This document shows positions 8,386-18,163 of a stretch of DNA of 64,000 nt, piece by piece. Under the pieces are notes generated by a model. That model saw only the letters and a program-made list of their open reading frames with translations. It searched no databases and was not told where the DNA came from. Positions within the stretch are counted from its first letter, which is position 1. Each line of letters opens with the position of its first letter. The DNA comes from Prevotella sp. Rep29 (GTDB taxonomy: Bacteria; Bacteroidota; Bacteroidia; Bacteroidales; Bacteroidaceae), in NCBI RefSeq assembly GCF_019551475.1, contig NZ_CP047159.1:434001-498000 (forward strand), written 5' to 3'. A program made the translations under genes and the position numbers.

Positions 8386-11300
8386 CGTCAGCGAGAACTT
8401 GAGGCTAACTCCGAAGTCGTGGGTGGTGGTGGGGTAGGCGTTTGCGGCGAGCAGCGGCGTGTTCGTCTGCCGGTCGTAGAAGAGGCTCATGGTGAGCAGT
8501 TTCGAGATGGTATAGTCTGCGAAGAATGAGAAGCGGAATGAGGTGTTGCCGCTCGAAGCCGTGGATTGGAGCGATGCGATGTCGCGTGTGATGTTGGCTT
8601 GTTTCCGGAATGCGATGTCGAGTCTGAGGTTGAGGTCATTGTTGAATTGCTTCCTCTGTGTGTTTTGGCTGCTTGTCTGCTGTTGCTGCTGACTGTCGTT
8701 GGTGTTGCGTTTTACCTTTTTCGGTGTCCGTTTAAACTTGAAGTCGTTGATTTTGTATGCCAGTCCGAGCACATAGTCGCTGGTGTGTGCTTCGTTGATT
8801 TGTATGCTCGTTGTGCTGAGGCTGACGTTGCGTGTGGTCTTGTATTCAGCCTTGCACGTGAGATTGTTGTGCAGTGTCACGTCGATTCCGAGGAGCGGTG
8901 AGAATGCTTCGGTGAGCGTCACGATGGGCACGTTGTACATGGATGACGGTATGATGTTGTTGGTGGTGGGGTCTGTGATAAATCCGAGTTCTCCCTCTGC
9001 CTGTATCCAGCTGCTGTTCGTGGTGTAGCTTCCGATGGCGTATGTGCTTCGGTATGCGTGGTTGATGTTGACGGACTTGAAGAGGTCTCTGAATGGTGCG
9101 AGGCGCGACAGTCCGCTGTATCTGAGTGTCCAGTTGGGCAGCAGTTGTATGAGTTTCGGGAAGATGCGGTTGTCCTTGGCACTCATGGAGGTGTAGGTGT
9201 TGATGAATGCAGGGATGAGCACGTCAGCACTGTATTTGTTGACGGTTCCGTTTTGCGGGTCGAACTGTTTCCCGGCATGCGGTGTCCCTTGCGGATAGGT
9301 GGTGGTGGCGTATTGGTTTTCGATTTGTTGCTGTATTCTGTCGATTTGGTTGCAGAATTGCAGGAACGTGTTGGACTGGTATGAGTTCTTCGCATCGCCG
9401 ATGCTTTGGAACAAGCCTTTCAGTCCGATGGTCGTCATGGTGAGGTTGCCCGTCTGTGTGGTGGGATTTCCCGCGTACATATATTGTATAGACTTGGACT
9501 TGTTCTGCAGGCGTGTGGCGTTGAGGTCTATCTTGAGGTCTTTGATAGGCTCGAGCGTGACTCTGATTTGTATGTCTTCGCTGTTGCTGATGACGGCAGG
9601 TGTGGGCACGCTCTCGTTAATGAGGAGCCAGTTGTTGTTGCGTGCTTTTTCGATGTAGCTTTCCCCTGCCGTTGCGAATGCGAAGTCGAGTCCCGGTGCG
9701 AGGAGCTCGCCCCGGTGTTGCCCGAATGCGTTGCCAATCATCGGCATGAATCCCGGAAGAGCCATTGCCTGCTGGTGTCGGTAGGACACGTTGATGTTGC
9801 GCACCATCATGAGAACCCGCGCCACGCATTGTGCGGTCTTGTACCAACCATTTTCGTCGAGAGGTTGTTTGGGTGTCACGGTGAGTTTTACCCTGATGGC
9901 GGAGTCCGTCTTGTTGAAGATTTTGATGTTGTTGTCGTCTATCTTGCGGTATTTCAGGTTGATGGTCTTTCCCTCGGGTGTCTTTGCCGTAAGGGTGAAC
10001 CGTTTTGTCTTCTTGTTGTGGTTGATGATGATGGCAGTGTCAGACGCGATGTTGATTTCGCGTTCGAAGCTGCGCTGGTTGAGCGGCAGTGCTTTCTCAG
10101 TTGTTCGTTGTTGCGTTTTCTTCTTCCTCGTATTTTCGTCGCCGTAGGATACATTGGACCTGCTGAACCGTTGGTTGGTCTTCTTCAGGAACGGTATGAG
10201 GTCGTATAGCCGTTGCATGTTGAACGTCGTGTTGATGTTGAGTTGTCGGTTGTTGGATATGCTGTTTCCGAGTGACGTGCCATCTTCGAGCGACGTTCCG
10301 CGCACCCAGTTGTAGTTGGCGGTGTAGTTGGCATCGGCATTGATCCATGAGAAGATGGGTATGAGATTGAGCGGCAGCTGGTAAGACGCGTTGAAATGCT
10401 GGTTATAGTCGAGTGGTGTCCCGAGGTGTCGCAGCGATGTCCTGACGGAATCTTTCCATGCCTGATACTGGTCGGGGTAGAGGTCTTTGTTGACCGGTGT
10501 GTATGGTTCTTCCACCTCGGCGTGTGTGGCTGATTGGAAGTTGAGGTGCAGGTTCTTGGTGATGTCCCATCTGATGGAGAATTCTCTGTTCCAGAGGAAT
10601 TGCTGGCTGAATGTGAGTGGGAGGGTTGCTCCTGCGAGGTCTTCCATGTCGCGCTCTTGCAGTTCGTAGTAGTTGCGCAGGATTTCGGTGTTGAATGCAA
10701 CGTTCTGTGGCAGCCAGTTGAGTCCGAACCTCTTAATGATGTCGAGCCATTTCGACTTGCTCTTGATGCCTTTGAATGGTTCCCATGTCTTGTAAACAGG
10801 CGACCAGTTGTAGTTGAGTGCACCTCTCCAGTTGTCTTCGTTCTCATAGACGGTAGTCTGTCCGCTGGTGTGGCGGTGTGAGTGGCTGTATGACAGCGAG
10901 AAGTTGGCTGGGTCGTAGGGCATGGGGTGTCCCTTCGTCTGTATGCCGACACGCAGGTTGGATATGGCGAAGTTGGTGGAGAGTGTTTTGGTGACGGCGA
11001 TGGATTCGATGGAGTCTTTCTGATGTTGTTCGTTGACGGCATCGAGGGCATCGTCGAGCAGCATGTCGGTGTCGAGCGGATTGTATTTCGGTCGGTGCTC
11101 TTCTTGTGTGCGACTATAATAAATAGGTGCAGAAACCTTTGCTTTTTCGGGGAAGAATTTTCCGAGTTCGAAGCTGGTGGTGATGCTGTACGCTTTGTAG
11201 TCCTCCTTTGCGCGTTGGCTGATGCCTTCTTCAAGACCGCCGAATCCTTCGGTCATGTATTTTCCGGAGACGTTGACCGTTCCGAAGTCAGACAGCTGCA

Positions 11301-14300
11301 TGTTCAGGTTGGCTTGTGCAGCCCATCCTCCGTTGTTGTTGTATTCCTTGAGCCTGAGCTCGTTGACCCAGACTTCTCCCGATTTGTTGGTTCCGGAGAG
11401 GTTGCGCACGCCGATGATGATGGTCTTCACCTCGCCGAGTGTGGGATTACCCATGATGGTGACCTTGTTGTTCGGCTTGTCCTCGTCGTAGATGGAGAAT
11501 GCTGTGTTGTAAGACGCTGCCCCTGTCGCCTTCGCCATATTCCTTTGTTTCTTGAGTGCGGTGAAGATGCTGAGCGGTATGTCGAGCATGTTCTCCTCCG
11601 GCCACACGATGCGCTTGTCGGCGGTTGAGTATTTGTCGTAATGGTCCGGCGGCGTGAGTTTGAGGGGTATTTCGTATTCGTAGTAGTTGCTCTTGTAGTC
11701 GCTTCCCACGCGCACAAACACTGCCAGTTGGTTGTCGGTCAGGTCGGTGGTGTTCTCCATCAGTGCGTTGGCGTGTACGAACATTTGCATGCGCTTGTAC
11801 TGGCGGAGGTCGAGCATCGTGTTTTTATAGACGGCCTTCGACTCTCCCGTGCTGAGGTTGTTGACGATGATGTCGAGTGCCTGTTCGTTGCTTTCTACGA
11901 GTTGCGGCTGTGTGGGGTCGGGATTTCGGCTGATTCCCGGCGGCAGGATATAGTTGACGGGCTGCTTGTCGTTGTTCTCCTCAATGTTGACGGCGCTGAC
12001 CGACATGTATCCGGAGTTGGCGGAATTGGTGAGCTGTTGCTCATAGATTCTCCATTCTCCGCGCACGAGGTCGAGTGTGGCGAATCGCAGCACGATGGGG
12101 TTTTCAAATCCTGTGAGGAACATACGCATGAACCGGATGCTCGTGAAGTCGTTGATGGAACCGATGCGTTGGTCATATCTGTCGAGCGGTATGCGGAACT
12201 GGTACCATGTGACGTTGTAGTTTTCCCCGTTTCTGAGTTTTCCTGCTGTTTCGCGGCTGTCAACGATGAAGTTGTGTCCCACCTTGAAGTCTTCGGGGCG
12301 TATGGACACTTTGTACTGATAGTATTTCTCGTACTCGTTGAGCGTGAAGTCTTGGTTGATGTCTTCCACGTCGGGAGTGGTCTTGTACGACGTGTCATAG
12401 CCTTCGGTTCTCGCATCGGTGTCGGGCGAGTTGCCTTGCGGGTTGTTGATGCGTTTGTATCGTTGCAGGATGGAAGCCTGTATCTGGTCGTAGTCTGAGC
12501 CACGGAAGTAGTGGTAGTTGTCGTTGGCAGGGTCGTTCATGATGGAGTCGAACACGGCGGGCGACACCTTGCCCTGAATTTCGCGCAGGAAGTCCTGATA
12601 GGGTTCAAACGAGCGTTCCTCCTCGTCGTTCAGTCCGTTCAGTCCCACGTCCTGCAGGGCGCGGCTGCCGCTTGTCGTGGCAAAGGCATAGGTAACGGTC
12701 GACTGCGTGGGAATCTTACCCCACTGTGTGTAGGTGAAGGCGTTCGAGCCGTCGACGGGCATACCACTCTCGTAGAACTTCTTGCCATCGCGCAGAATAT
12801 CCTCGCTCACTTCTCCGAGGTTGATGTAGAAGTCGCCTCCGTATTGGTCGGCAATACCTTGTTCGCGGGTATAGATGAACGGGTCGAGCATCCAGAACTC
12901 GATGTACTCGATGTTGGCAGCTTCGAAGTCGTTGGTGTCGAGCTTGCGCATCATTCCTCCCCAAGTGTTAGCCGGCTGTTTGAGATGTCCCTGCTCGTTG
13001 AGGTCGGGATTGAAGTTGTATGGTCCTCTCTCCTTCGGATAGTAGGCGAGGTTGAGTATGGGGAGTGTGGAGGTAGCGCCGGTGTAGCTGCTCTGACCGC
13101 GGTTGGGATAGATGTCACTGGCGTAGATTTCCCTGACGTAGTGGTTGGACAACTGATTGAGGTCGCTCTTGATGTGGCTGGGTGTGAGCGATGATGAGCG
13201 TCGTGTGAAGAGTGGGTCGATGTTGTACCAGGCGAGCAGTGACCGGTTGAATCCGCTGGTGAGTCCCGTCTTGTCCTTTTGTTCGGGGAACATGGACGGT
13301 ACGCTGGAGATAATCCATGATGTGGGTGCCGACACGTCGATGGCATTGGTGGTGTTCTCGAAGTCGTCGATATATGAGGCATTGTCCTGCACACCTCTGC
13401 TCTTTCCTGCGATGAGATGTGCGAACTCGGCGTTCAGCGAGATGTGCGAAGGTTGTGTGACGTTGAGGAACGGAATCTTGTCGAGCATGTTGGTGAGCCA
13501 CTGACTTTCCTTCTTCCAGTTGAGGTTGACGCCCCAGAGGGTGTTGTTGAGCGGTTCGGCTCCCATCGACACTTTGGTCGTGAGCGGTTGTTCGGAGAGG
13601 TGTTGGAATGTTCCGCTCATCTGGAAGTCTCTTGAGAAGTCGTATTCCCAGTTGAGACCGAACATGGTCTTTCGCTGTTGTGCGTAGTCGGTGTTGCTCT
13701 CAAGTGATACGTTGACCGATGTCCCGGCATCGATGATGCTTTGATTGAGAATGGTCACCTCTCCTGCGGAATAGTCCACGCTATAGTCCACGCCCTCGGT
13801 AAGCGTCACACCGCCTGCCGTTACGACGACCGAACCTTGTGGCACGTTGTAGGCTCCGAGCGATATGACGTTGGCAGAGGTGCCCCGGAACTGTCCCATC
13901 AGCACGTACTTGTTTTTCTCGGCAATCTGTTTGGCGACGGTCTTCGTACTGTCGTAGAGTTCTTGGAAGACGTATTTGGCGGCACTGGCAACACCTTTCG
14001 AGGTGAGATATTTTTGCATGTATTCTCCGAACGGCTCTGCTTCGGGGAAGAATACGCGTCCGTTGCTGACGGTATAGCCTTCCACGTAGTCGAAATATCC
14101 GTTGGGATGGGTCTTCATGTTGTTGTCAAGTCGGTCGGCACCTAATAGTCGGATGATAGGTGTCTCCTTGACTTGCTGTTCGGGGATGTAGGTGAGATAG
14201 ACACCGGCAGTGTCGCTCTGGTATTTCACGTCGAGTCGGAACTTGTCTTTCTCAACCGTCGAGGCGAGGTAATAGACGTTCTTCATCATGAGGTCCCAGT

Positions 14301-15894
14301 TGCCTTGTGTAGGCGTGTTGCTGGTGTTCTTCAGGGATTTCACGAACAGAGCCTGTGTGATGTCGGGCAGGTCGGATGCAAATTCTCCCACTTGATAGGT
14401 CACGCCGCCGTAAGTATATTCGTAGGCGACGGCGAGCACCTGGTCTGTTTGGAGCGATGTCCTCAGCGAGACGTATCCGAGTGCGCTGTTCAGGGTGTAT
14501 TCGGAGCTGTTGAGCAGTCGCGCGCTTTCCAGTTTCTCGTAGTCGCTTCCGCCCACGATGCCGATGCCGTCGAGGATGGTTGCCGTCTGGTCGATGTCTC
14601 TTGCGGCGGCATACGAGGTGGTCATGGCTGCATATTCGCTGTTCGAAGCGTTCGACGGGTTGTCCGTTCCGGCAGGTGTCCACATCGGGTTGGAGATTTT
14701 TTTATTTTCTCCGAGGTCGGTCAGTGCCACGATATTTCGCGTGTTGGTGGCATTTCCGCTCTTGTTGGTCACCCAGATTTCCACGCGGTTGATGTTGATG
14801 CCGGTTGTCATGTTGGGCAACGTCTTCATCGCTTCGTCGTATTTGTCGCGGAAATAGTGGGAGAGGAAGAAGTGGCGGTTCTCCTCGTAGTCAGCCACGT
14901 TGATTTCAAACGGTGTCAGCTGTACGCCTCCTTTGGTCGAGACGCTTTTCGACGAAGACTTTTTCTGTGAGAATGCCGTCTGCAGCTTGAGTTTCCCGAA
15001 TTGCAGGTCGGTGCGCAGTCCGAAGAGCGACGAGGCTCCTCTGATGAGCGATGAGTTGCTGGGGAAGGAGATGTTGCCGGCTTCCACGAGCTTGATGATT
15101 TCGTCTTCCTTTCCTTCGTATTTCAGTTTCAGGTTCTGCGTGTCGAAGTCGAAGGTCGCATCGGTGTTGTAGTTGAGGTTCATGTTGACCTTGTCGCCCA
15201 CCTTTCCGTTGACGTTGATGTTGATCTTCTCGTCGAAATTCATCGTGGTCGTCTTCCTGTTGCGGATGGGCAGCGACGGGTTGTCGATGTTTTTCAGCGT
15301 GGCGCCGAACTTGAGTTCTGCCGTTCCCTGCGTCTTGATGCGCACACCGCCGGGACCGAAAATCTTCTCTGCTGGTCCGAGGTCGAAGTGCATGTCGGTG
15401 AAGTCGAACTTCTCCTTGCCTTTTCGCTCAACAATCTCGTTGTTCTTTGAGCGGAAGAACTGGTTGAACGACTGCCGCTCGCTCCATTTCATATACTCCT
15501 CGGGAGTCATCAGCAGTGGCGCTGTGATGTAGGTCCCGCTAATTTTCGAGCCGATGATGTAGCGGTTGAGCGTATCGTTATAGACCACGTCCTGCTTCAG
15601 GTTGTCGGGGCGTCTCAGGTCGGTGGCGTTCTGGTTCAGGTCTTCCTGTGTGATGGGCGTGGTGCGCTGTATCTTCCACCGCGGGTGGAGCAGGGAGTCG
15701 GGGATGACATCGTCGTCTTCCAGTTCGGGTTGCGCTTTCACATCCTTCTTCACCGTGTCGGGCGGCAGCGGGTTATCGCCCGTCCTTTCCGGCAACGACG
15801 CACGCGCTCCTGCCGGCACCGGGCTGCAGATGGCTGCGAAGCTCAGTGTGCCGGCGATGAGGATGGTTGCGATGGTCAGCTGCCGTTTGGTCAT
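8380..15894 (-). CDS. sprA: SprA, cell-surface/outer-membrane translocon protein of the type IX secretion system
   Basis: A 2504-aa protein with an N-terminal signal peptide and a very long beta-rich body full of short aromatic and asparagine-rich strands. Size and composition match SprA (Sov in Porphyromonas), the giant outer-membrane barrel through which T9SS cargo leaves. A segment such as MFGLNWEYDFSRDFQMSGT and the C-terminal GVSLKFSLTR strand are typical of it. It lies 9 nt after ruvA, a known neighbour pair in Bacteroidales. The frame is intact over 7.5 kb. Long antisense frames across it are shadows caused by codon bias. Confidence 0.93.
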   Translation of the reverse strand: MTKRQLTIATILIAGTLSFAAICSPVPAGARASLPERTGDNPLPPDTVKKDVKAQPELEDDDVIPDSLLHPRWKIQRTTPITQEDLNQNATDLRRPDNLKQDVVYNDTLNRYIIGSKISGTYITAPLLMTPEEYMKWSERQSFNQFFRSKNNEIVERKGKEKFDFTDMHFDLGPAEKIFGPGGVRIKTQGTAELKFGATLKNIDNPSLPIRNRKTTTMNFDEKININVNGKVGDKVNMNLNYNTDATFDFDTQNLKLKYEGKEDEIIKLVEAGNISFPSNSSLIRGASSLFGLRTDLQFGKLKLQTAFSQKKSSSKSVSTKGGVQLTPFEINVADYEENRHFFLSHYFRDKYDEAMKTLPNMTTGININRVEIWVTNKSGNATNTRNIVALTDLGENKKISNPMWTPAGTDNPSNASNSEYAAMTTSYAAARDIDQTATILDGIGIVGGSDYEKLESARLLNSSEYTLNSALGYVSLRTSLQTDQVLAVAYEYTYGGVTYQVGEFASDLPDITQALFVKSLKNTSNTPTQGNWDLMMKNVYYLASTVEKDKFRLDVKYQSDTAGVYLTYIPEQQVKETPIIRLLGADRLDNNMKTHPNGYFDYVEGYTVSNGRVFFPEAEPFGEYMQKYLTSKGVASAAKYVFQELYDSTKTVAKQIAEKNKYVLMGQFRGTSANVISLGAYNVPQGSVVVTAGGVTLTEGVDYSVDYSAGEVTILNQSIIDAGTSVNVSLESNTDYAQQRKTMFGLNWEYDFSRDFQMSGTFQHLSEQPLTTKVSMGAEPLNNTLWGVNLNWKKESQWLTNMLDKIPFLNVTQPSHISLNAEFAHLIAGKSRGVQDNASYIDDFENTTNAIDVSAPTSWIISSVPSMFPEQKDKTGLTSGFNRSLLAWYNIDPLFTRRSSSLTPSHIKSDLNQLSNHYVREIYASDIYPNRGQSSYTGATSTLPILNLAYYPKERGPYNFNPDLNEQGHLKQPANTWGGMMRKLDTNDFEAANIEYIEFWMLDPFIYTREQGIADQYGGDFYINLGEVSEDILRDGKKFYESGMPVDGSNAFTYTQWGKIPTQSTVTYAFATTSGSRALQDVGLNGLNDEEERSFEPYQDFLREIQGKVSPAVFDSIMNDPANDNYHYFRGSDYDQIQASILQRYKRINNPQGNSPDTDARTEGYDTSYKTTPDVEDINQDFTLNEYEKYYQYKVSIRPEDFKVGHNFIVDSRETAGKLRNGENYNVTWYQFRIPLDRYDQRIGSINDFTSIRFMRMFLTGFENPIVLRFATLDLVRGEWRIYEQQLTNSANSGYMSVSAVNIEENNDKQPVNYILPPGISRNPDPTQPQLVESNEQALDIIVNNLSTGESKAVYKNTMLDLRQYKRMQMFVHANALMENTTDLTDNQLAVFVRVGSDYKSNYYEYEIPLKLTPPDHYDKYSTADKRIVWPEENMLDIPLSIFTALKKQRNMAKATGAASYNTAFSIYDEDKPNNKVTIMGNPTLGEVKTIIIGVRNLSGTNKSGEVWVNELRLKEYNNNGGWAAQANLNMQLSDFGTVNVSGKYMTEGFGGLEEGISQRAKEDYKAYSITTSFELGKFFPEKAKVSAPIYYSRTQEEHRPKYNPLDTDMLLDDALDAVNEQHQKDSIESIAVTKTLSTNFAISNLRVGIQTKGHPMPYDPANFSLSYSHSHRHTSGQTTVYENEDNWRGALNYNWSPVYKTWEPFKGIKSKSKWLDIIKRFGLNWLPQNVAFNTEILRNYYELQERDMEDLAGATLPLTFSQQFLWNREFSIRWDITKNLHLNFQSATHAEVEEPYTPVNKDLYPDQYQAWKDSVRTSLRHLGTPLDYNQHFNASYQLPLNLIPIFSWINADANYTANYNWVRGTSLEDGTSLGNSISNNRQLNINTTFNMQRLYDLIPFLKKTNQRFSRSNVSYGDENTRKKKTQQRTTEKALPLNQRSFEREINIASDTAIIINHNKKTKRFTLTAKTPEGKTINLKYRKIDDNNIKIFNKTDSAIRVKLTVTPKQPLDENGWYKTAQCVARVLMMVRNINVSYRHQQAMALPGFMPMIGNAFGQHRGELLAPGLDFAFATAGESYIEKARNNNWLLINESVPTPAVISNSEDIQIRVTLEPIKDLKIDLNATRLQNKSKSIQYMYAGNPTTQTGNLTMTTIGLKGLFQSIGDAKNSYQSNTFLQFCNQIDRIQQQIENQYATTTYPQGTPHAGKQFDPQNGTVNKYSADVLIPAFINTYTSMSAKDNRIFPKLIQLLPNWTLRYSGLSRLAPFRDLFKSVNINHAYRSTYAIGSYTTNSSWIQAEGELGFITDPTTNNIIPSSMYNVPIVTLTEAFSPLLGIDVTLHNNLTCKAEYKTTRNVSLSTTSIQINEAHTSDYVLGLAYKINDFKFKRTPKKVKRNTNDSQQQQQTSSQNTQRKQFNNDLNLRLDIAFRKQANITRDIASLQSTASSGNTSFRFSFFADYTISKLLTMSLFYDRQTNTPLLAANAYPTTTHDFGVSLKFSLTR

Positions 15895-15903
15895 TCTTAG
15901 GTG

Positions 15904-16524
15904 TTACTTGATTTGTTTCAATGCCATCTTGACCACCTGTTCGACAGGTATTCCGGGATGTTGTTTGAGAATCTCCGTGACGACCTTTGCCGATGGTGCG
16001 GGTGAGAATCCGAGCATGGAGAGTGCTCCCACTGCCTCGTCCTTCACGGTCATCTGGTCTTGCGAGAGGGTTGCCGCATCTCTTTCCGCAGCCGGTGCAG
16101 CCTCGATGCCCAGGCTGGTAATCTTGTCGCGCAGGTCAACGATGATGCGCTGCGCGGTTTTCAGTCCGATGCCCTTCACGCCCTTGAGCAGCCGCTCGTC
16201 GCCTCCTGAGATGGCGCTGCAGAGTTCCTCCGGCGTGAGTGATGAAAGTATCATTCGTGCCGTGTTGGCACCTACTCCCGAAACGGTAATCAGCAAGCGA
16301 TAGAGCTCGCGTTCACGTTGCTCGGCAAAGCCGTAGAGTGTGAACGAGTCGTCGCGTCCGCCGGTGATGAGTGCCTCGTGCACAAACAGTTTCACGTCTT
16401 TCTTGTTCTGAATCGCAGTGAATGTGTTGAGCGAGATGTTCAGCGCATATCCCACACCGTGCGCTTCCACCACAGCCAGTGCCGGGGTGAGGTCGGTCAG
16501 TTCGCCTTTGATGTATTCAATCAT
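15904..16524 (-). CDS. ruvA: Holliday junction DNA helicase subunit RuvA
   Basis: A 206-aa protein with the RuvA order of parts: an N-terminal OB fold beginning MIEYIKGELTDLTP, then a helix-hairpin-helix region (ITVSGVGANTARMILSS and LKGVKGIGLKTAQRII) around residues 70-125, and a C-terminal domain III that would contact RuvB (LSMLGFSPAPSAKVV). RuvA tetramers bind four-way junctions and recruit RuvB for branch migration. It is first of the ruvA-sprA pair on this strand. Confidence 0.95.
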   Translation of the reverse strand: MIEYIKGELTDLTPALAVVEAHGVGYALNISLNTFTAIQNKKDVKLFVHEALITGGRDDSFTLYGFAEQRERELYRLLITVSGVGANTARMILSSLTPEELCSAISGGDERLLKGVKGIGLKTAQRIIVDLRDKITSLGIEAAPAAERDAATLSQDQMTVKDEAVGALSMLGFSPAPSAKVVTEILKQHPGIPVEQVVKMALKQIK

Positions 16525-16676
16525 ATCTGTAAAAATGAATCCGCACTTCGGCGGCGTTTAATAATTTAATTATTAAGTAAACGCTTTTTCTGCCGTGTTA
16601 TTGTATCAATGCCATTTTTTGTTCATCACCGCCGACGCTTAAAATGGTCGGGGAATAAAAAAAGTTGTTTATTTTT

Positions 16677-16706
16677 TTGCATTGTTCAAAAAAGTAATTA
16701 TATTTG
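16677..16706 (+). promoter_or_regulatory. Promoter of the proline dehydrogenase gene
   Basis: A -33 TTG at 16677-16679 in a T-run is followed 19 nt later by the -7 box TATATTTG at 16699-16706, which fits the Bacteroidetes sigma-ABfr consensus. The ATG follows about 48 nt downstream. Confidence 0.75.
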
Positions 16707-16754
16707 CAAAAACAATTACTAATCTTTGATTATTATCATTAAATTTAAATCAAT

Positions 16755-17927
16755 ATGTTAGATTTCAACAATCTCGAAGTTGCCTTTTCTTCAAAGTCTA
16801 AGAAAGAACTTCACAATGCTTACTTTCTTTTCAAAACCATCAAGAGCCCCAAAATGGTTAAATTCCTCAAATGGGCGTCCAATATCGCACTGAAACTGAA
16901 GGTGCCTATCGGGTGGGTTGTCAAACCGACTTTGTACAAGCAGTTCGTAGGAGGAGAAACCTTGAGTGACTGCAATAAAATCATCGACCACCTGAAGAAA
17001 TATAATGTCAAAGCTACACTCGACTTCTCTGCGGAAGGCGAACAGACACCCGAAGGAATTCAGGCTACGTTTGAAGAAACACTGGCATCCATTGATTTTG
17101 CCAAAGGAAACCCCAATCTGGCATACGCAGTGTTCAAGCCGTCAACCATCACAACCGACGAGATTCTCGCCAAAGCCTCTGAACATCCCGAGCAGCTCAC
17201 GCCGGAGGAGAAAAAACTGTTCGACGAATATCGGGAGCGTTTTGCAGCACTGTGCAAAAGAGCCTATGACAACGACGTGCGACTGATTGTCGATGCAGAA
17301 GACTATTGCTTCCAGGACGCTATCGACGCACAGACCGATGAGATGATGAGACTCTACAACAAGAAGCGCGCCATCATCTTCGCCACCTTGCAGATGTATC
17401 GCCACGACAGAATGCCATATCTGGAGAAAATCTATGCCGACGCTCAGGAAAAAGGATACATCGCGGGTGTCAAATTCGTCAGAGGAGCATACATGGAAGA
17501 GGAAAGAGCTCGTGCAGCACGACTGGGATATCCCGATCCTATCTGCAAGGACAAAGCTGCCACCGATGCCAACTATGATGCCGGTGTCAAGTATGTGATG
17601 GACCATATAGACCGCTTCGAAATGTTCATGGGAACACACAACGAGGAGAGCAACTACCTGCTGGCAAAACTCATAGAAGAGAAGGGACTGGAGCACAACG
17701 ATCCACGTATCTACTTCGCACAGCTGCTCGGAATGAGCGACAACATCTCGTTCAACCTCGCAAATCAAGGTTACAACGTCACCAAATACGTTCCCTACGC
17801 GAAGGTGAAGGACGTCATTCCTTACCTCATCCGAAGAGCAGAGGAAAACACCTCAGTGGCAGGGCAGACCGGACGTGAACTGAATATGCTGTCCGCAGAA
17901 ATGGAACGGCGTAGAAAGCAAAAGTAA
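16755..17927 (+). CDS. putA: Proline dehydrogenase
   Basis: A 390-aa single-domain proline dehydrogenase, an FAD-dependent TIM-barrel enzyme oxidizing proline to pyrroline-5-carboxylate. Visible family features are the strand motifs ATLDFSAEGEQTP, VKFVRGAYMEEER and the C-terminal YLIRRAEENTSVAGQTGRE, whose paired arginines bind the substrate carboxylate. It has no aldehyde dehydrogenase domain, so pyrroline-5-carboxylate must be oxidized by a separate enzyme outside this window. It is transcribed alone from its own promoter, with a strong hairpin after it. The symbol putA is used loosely; prodh would also serve. Confidence 0.9.
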   Translation: MLDFNNLEVAFSSKSKKELHNAYFLFKTIKSPKMVKFLKWASNIALKLKVPIGWVVKPTLYKQFVGGETLSDCNKIIDHLKKYNVKATLDFSAEGEQTPEGIQATFEETLASIDFAKGNPNLAYAVFKPSTITTDEILAKASEHPEQLTPEEKKLFDEYRERFAALCKRAYDNDVRLIVDAEDYCFQDAIDAQTDEMMRLYNKKRAIIFATLQMYRHDRMPYLEKIYADAQEKGYIAGVKFVRGAYMEEERARAARLGYPDPICKDKAATDANYDAGVKYVMDHIDRFEMFMGTHNEESNYLLAKLIEEKGLEHNDPRIYFAQLLGMSDNISFNLANQGYNVTKYVPYAKVKDVIPYLIRRAEENTSVAGQTGRELNMLSAEMERRRKQK

Positions 17928-17955
17928 CCGCATCCAAAGACGATATTTGTAATTG

Positions 17956-18023
17956 TTACTGGCTGGAAAACTTCCATGGGGACACGCTTTGGGTAACGCT
18001 CCGTGGAAGTTATCAGCCAGTAA
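17956..18023 (+). terminator. Two-part hairpin after proline dehydrogenase
   Basis: TTACTGGCTG (17956-17965) pairs with CAGCCAGTAA (18014-18023), and inside it AACTTCCATGG (17969-17979) pairs with CCGTGGAAGTT (18001-18011). The right side is followed by a T-rich tract. Probably the terminator of the gene at 16755, and perhaps shared with the convergent mscS gene. The 21-nt loop is larger than usual. Confidence 0.6.
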
Positions 18024-18041
18024 ATATTTTGTTTTTAATGC

Positions 18042-18121
18042 AAATTCACTGAAATTGGTGACCAAATTCAGTGAATTTGATGAGTAAATTCAGTGAATTT
18101 GGTTTCCGAAAGTTCAACTTT
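18042..18121. repeat. AAATTCAGTGAATTT palindrome array
   Basis: Two exact copies of AAATTCAGTGAATTT (18064-18078 and 18086-18100), one imperfect copy (18042-18055) and then GAAAGTTCAACTTT (18108-18121), the unit type of the array at 8060. It has the same architecture with a different palindrome. It lies between convergent genes, so a promoter role is unlikely. Confidence 0.6.
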
Positions 18122-18163
18122 GGATGGTTGTGCAAATCCTGACTTCTTCCATTTGGGGGAGAC

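Noticed and set aside
9406..14970. Several long plus-strand open frames (for example 9406-10209, 11641-12498, 14173-14970) opposite sprA
   Set aside because: They lie wholly antisense to an intact 2504-codon gene, have odd composition (valine-, glycine- and histidine-rich) and no family features. They are codon-bias shadows.
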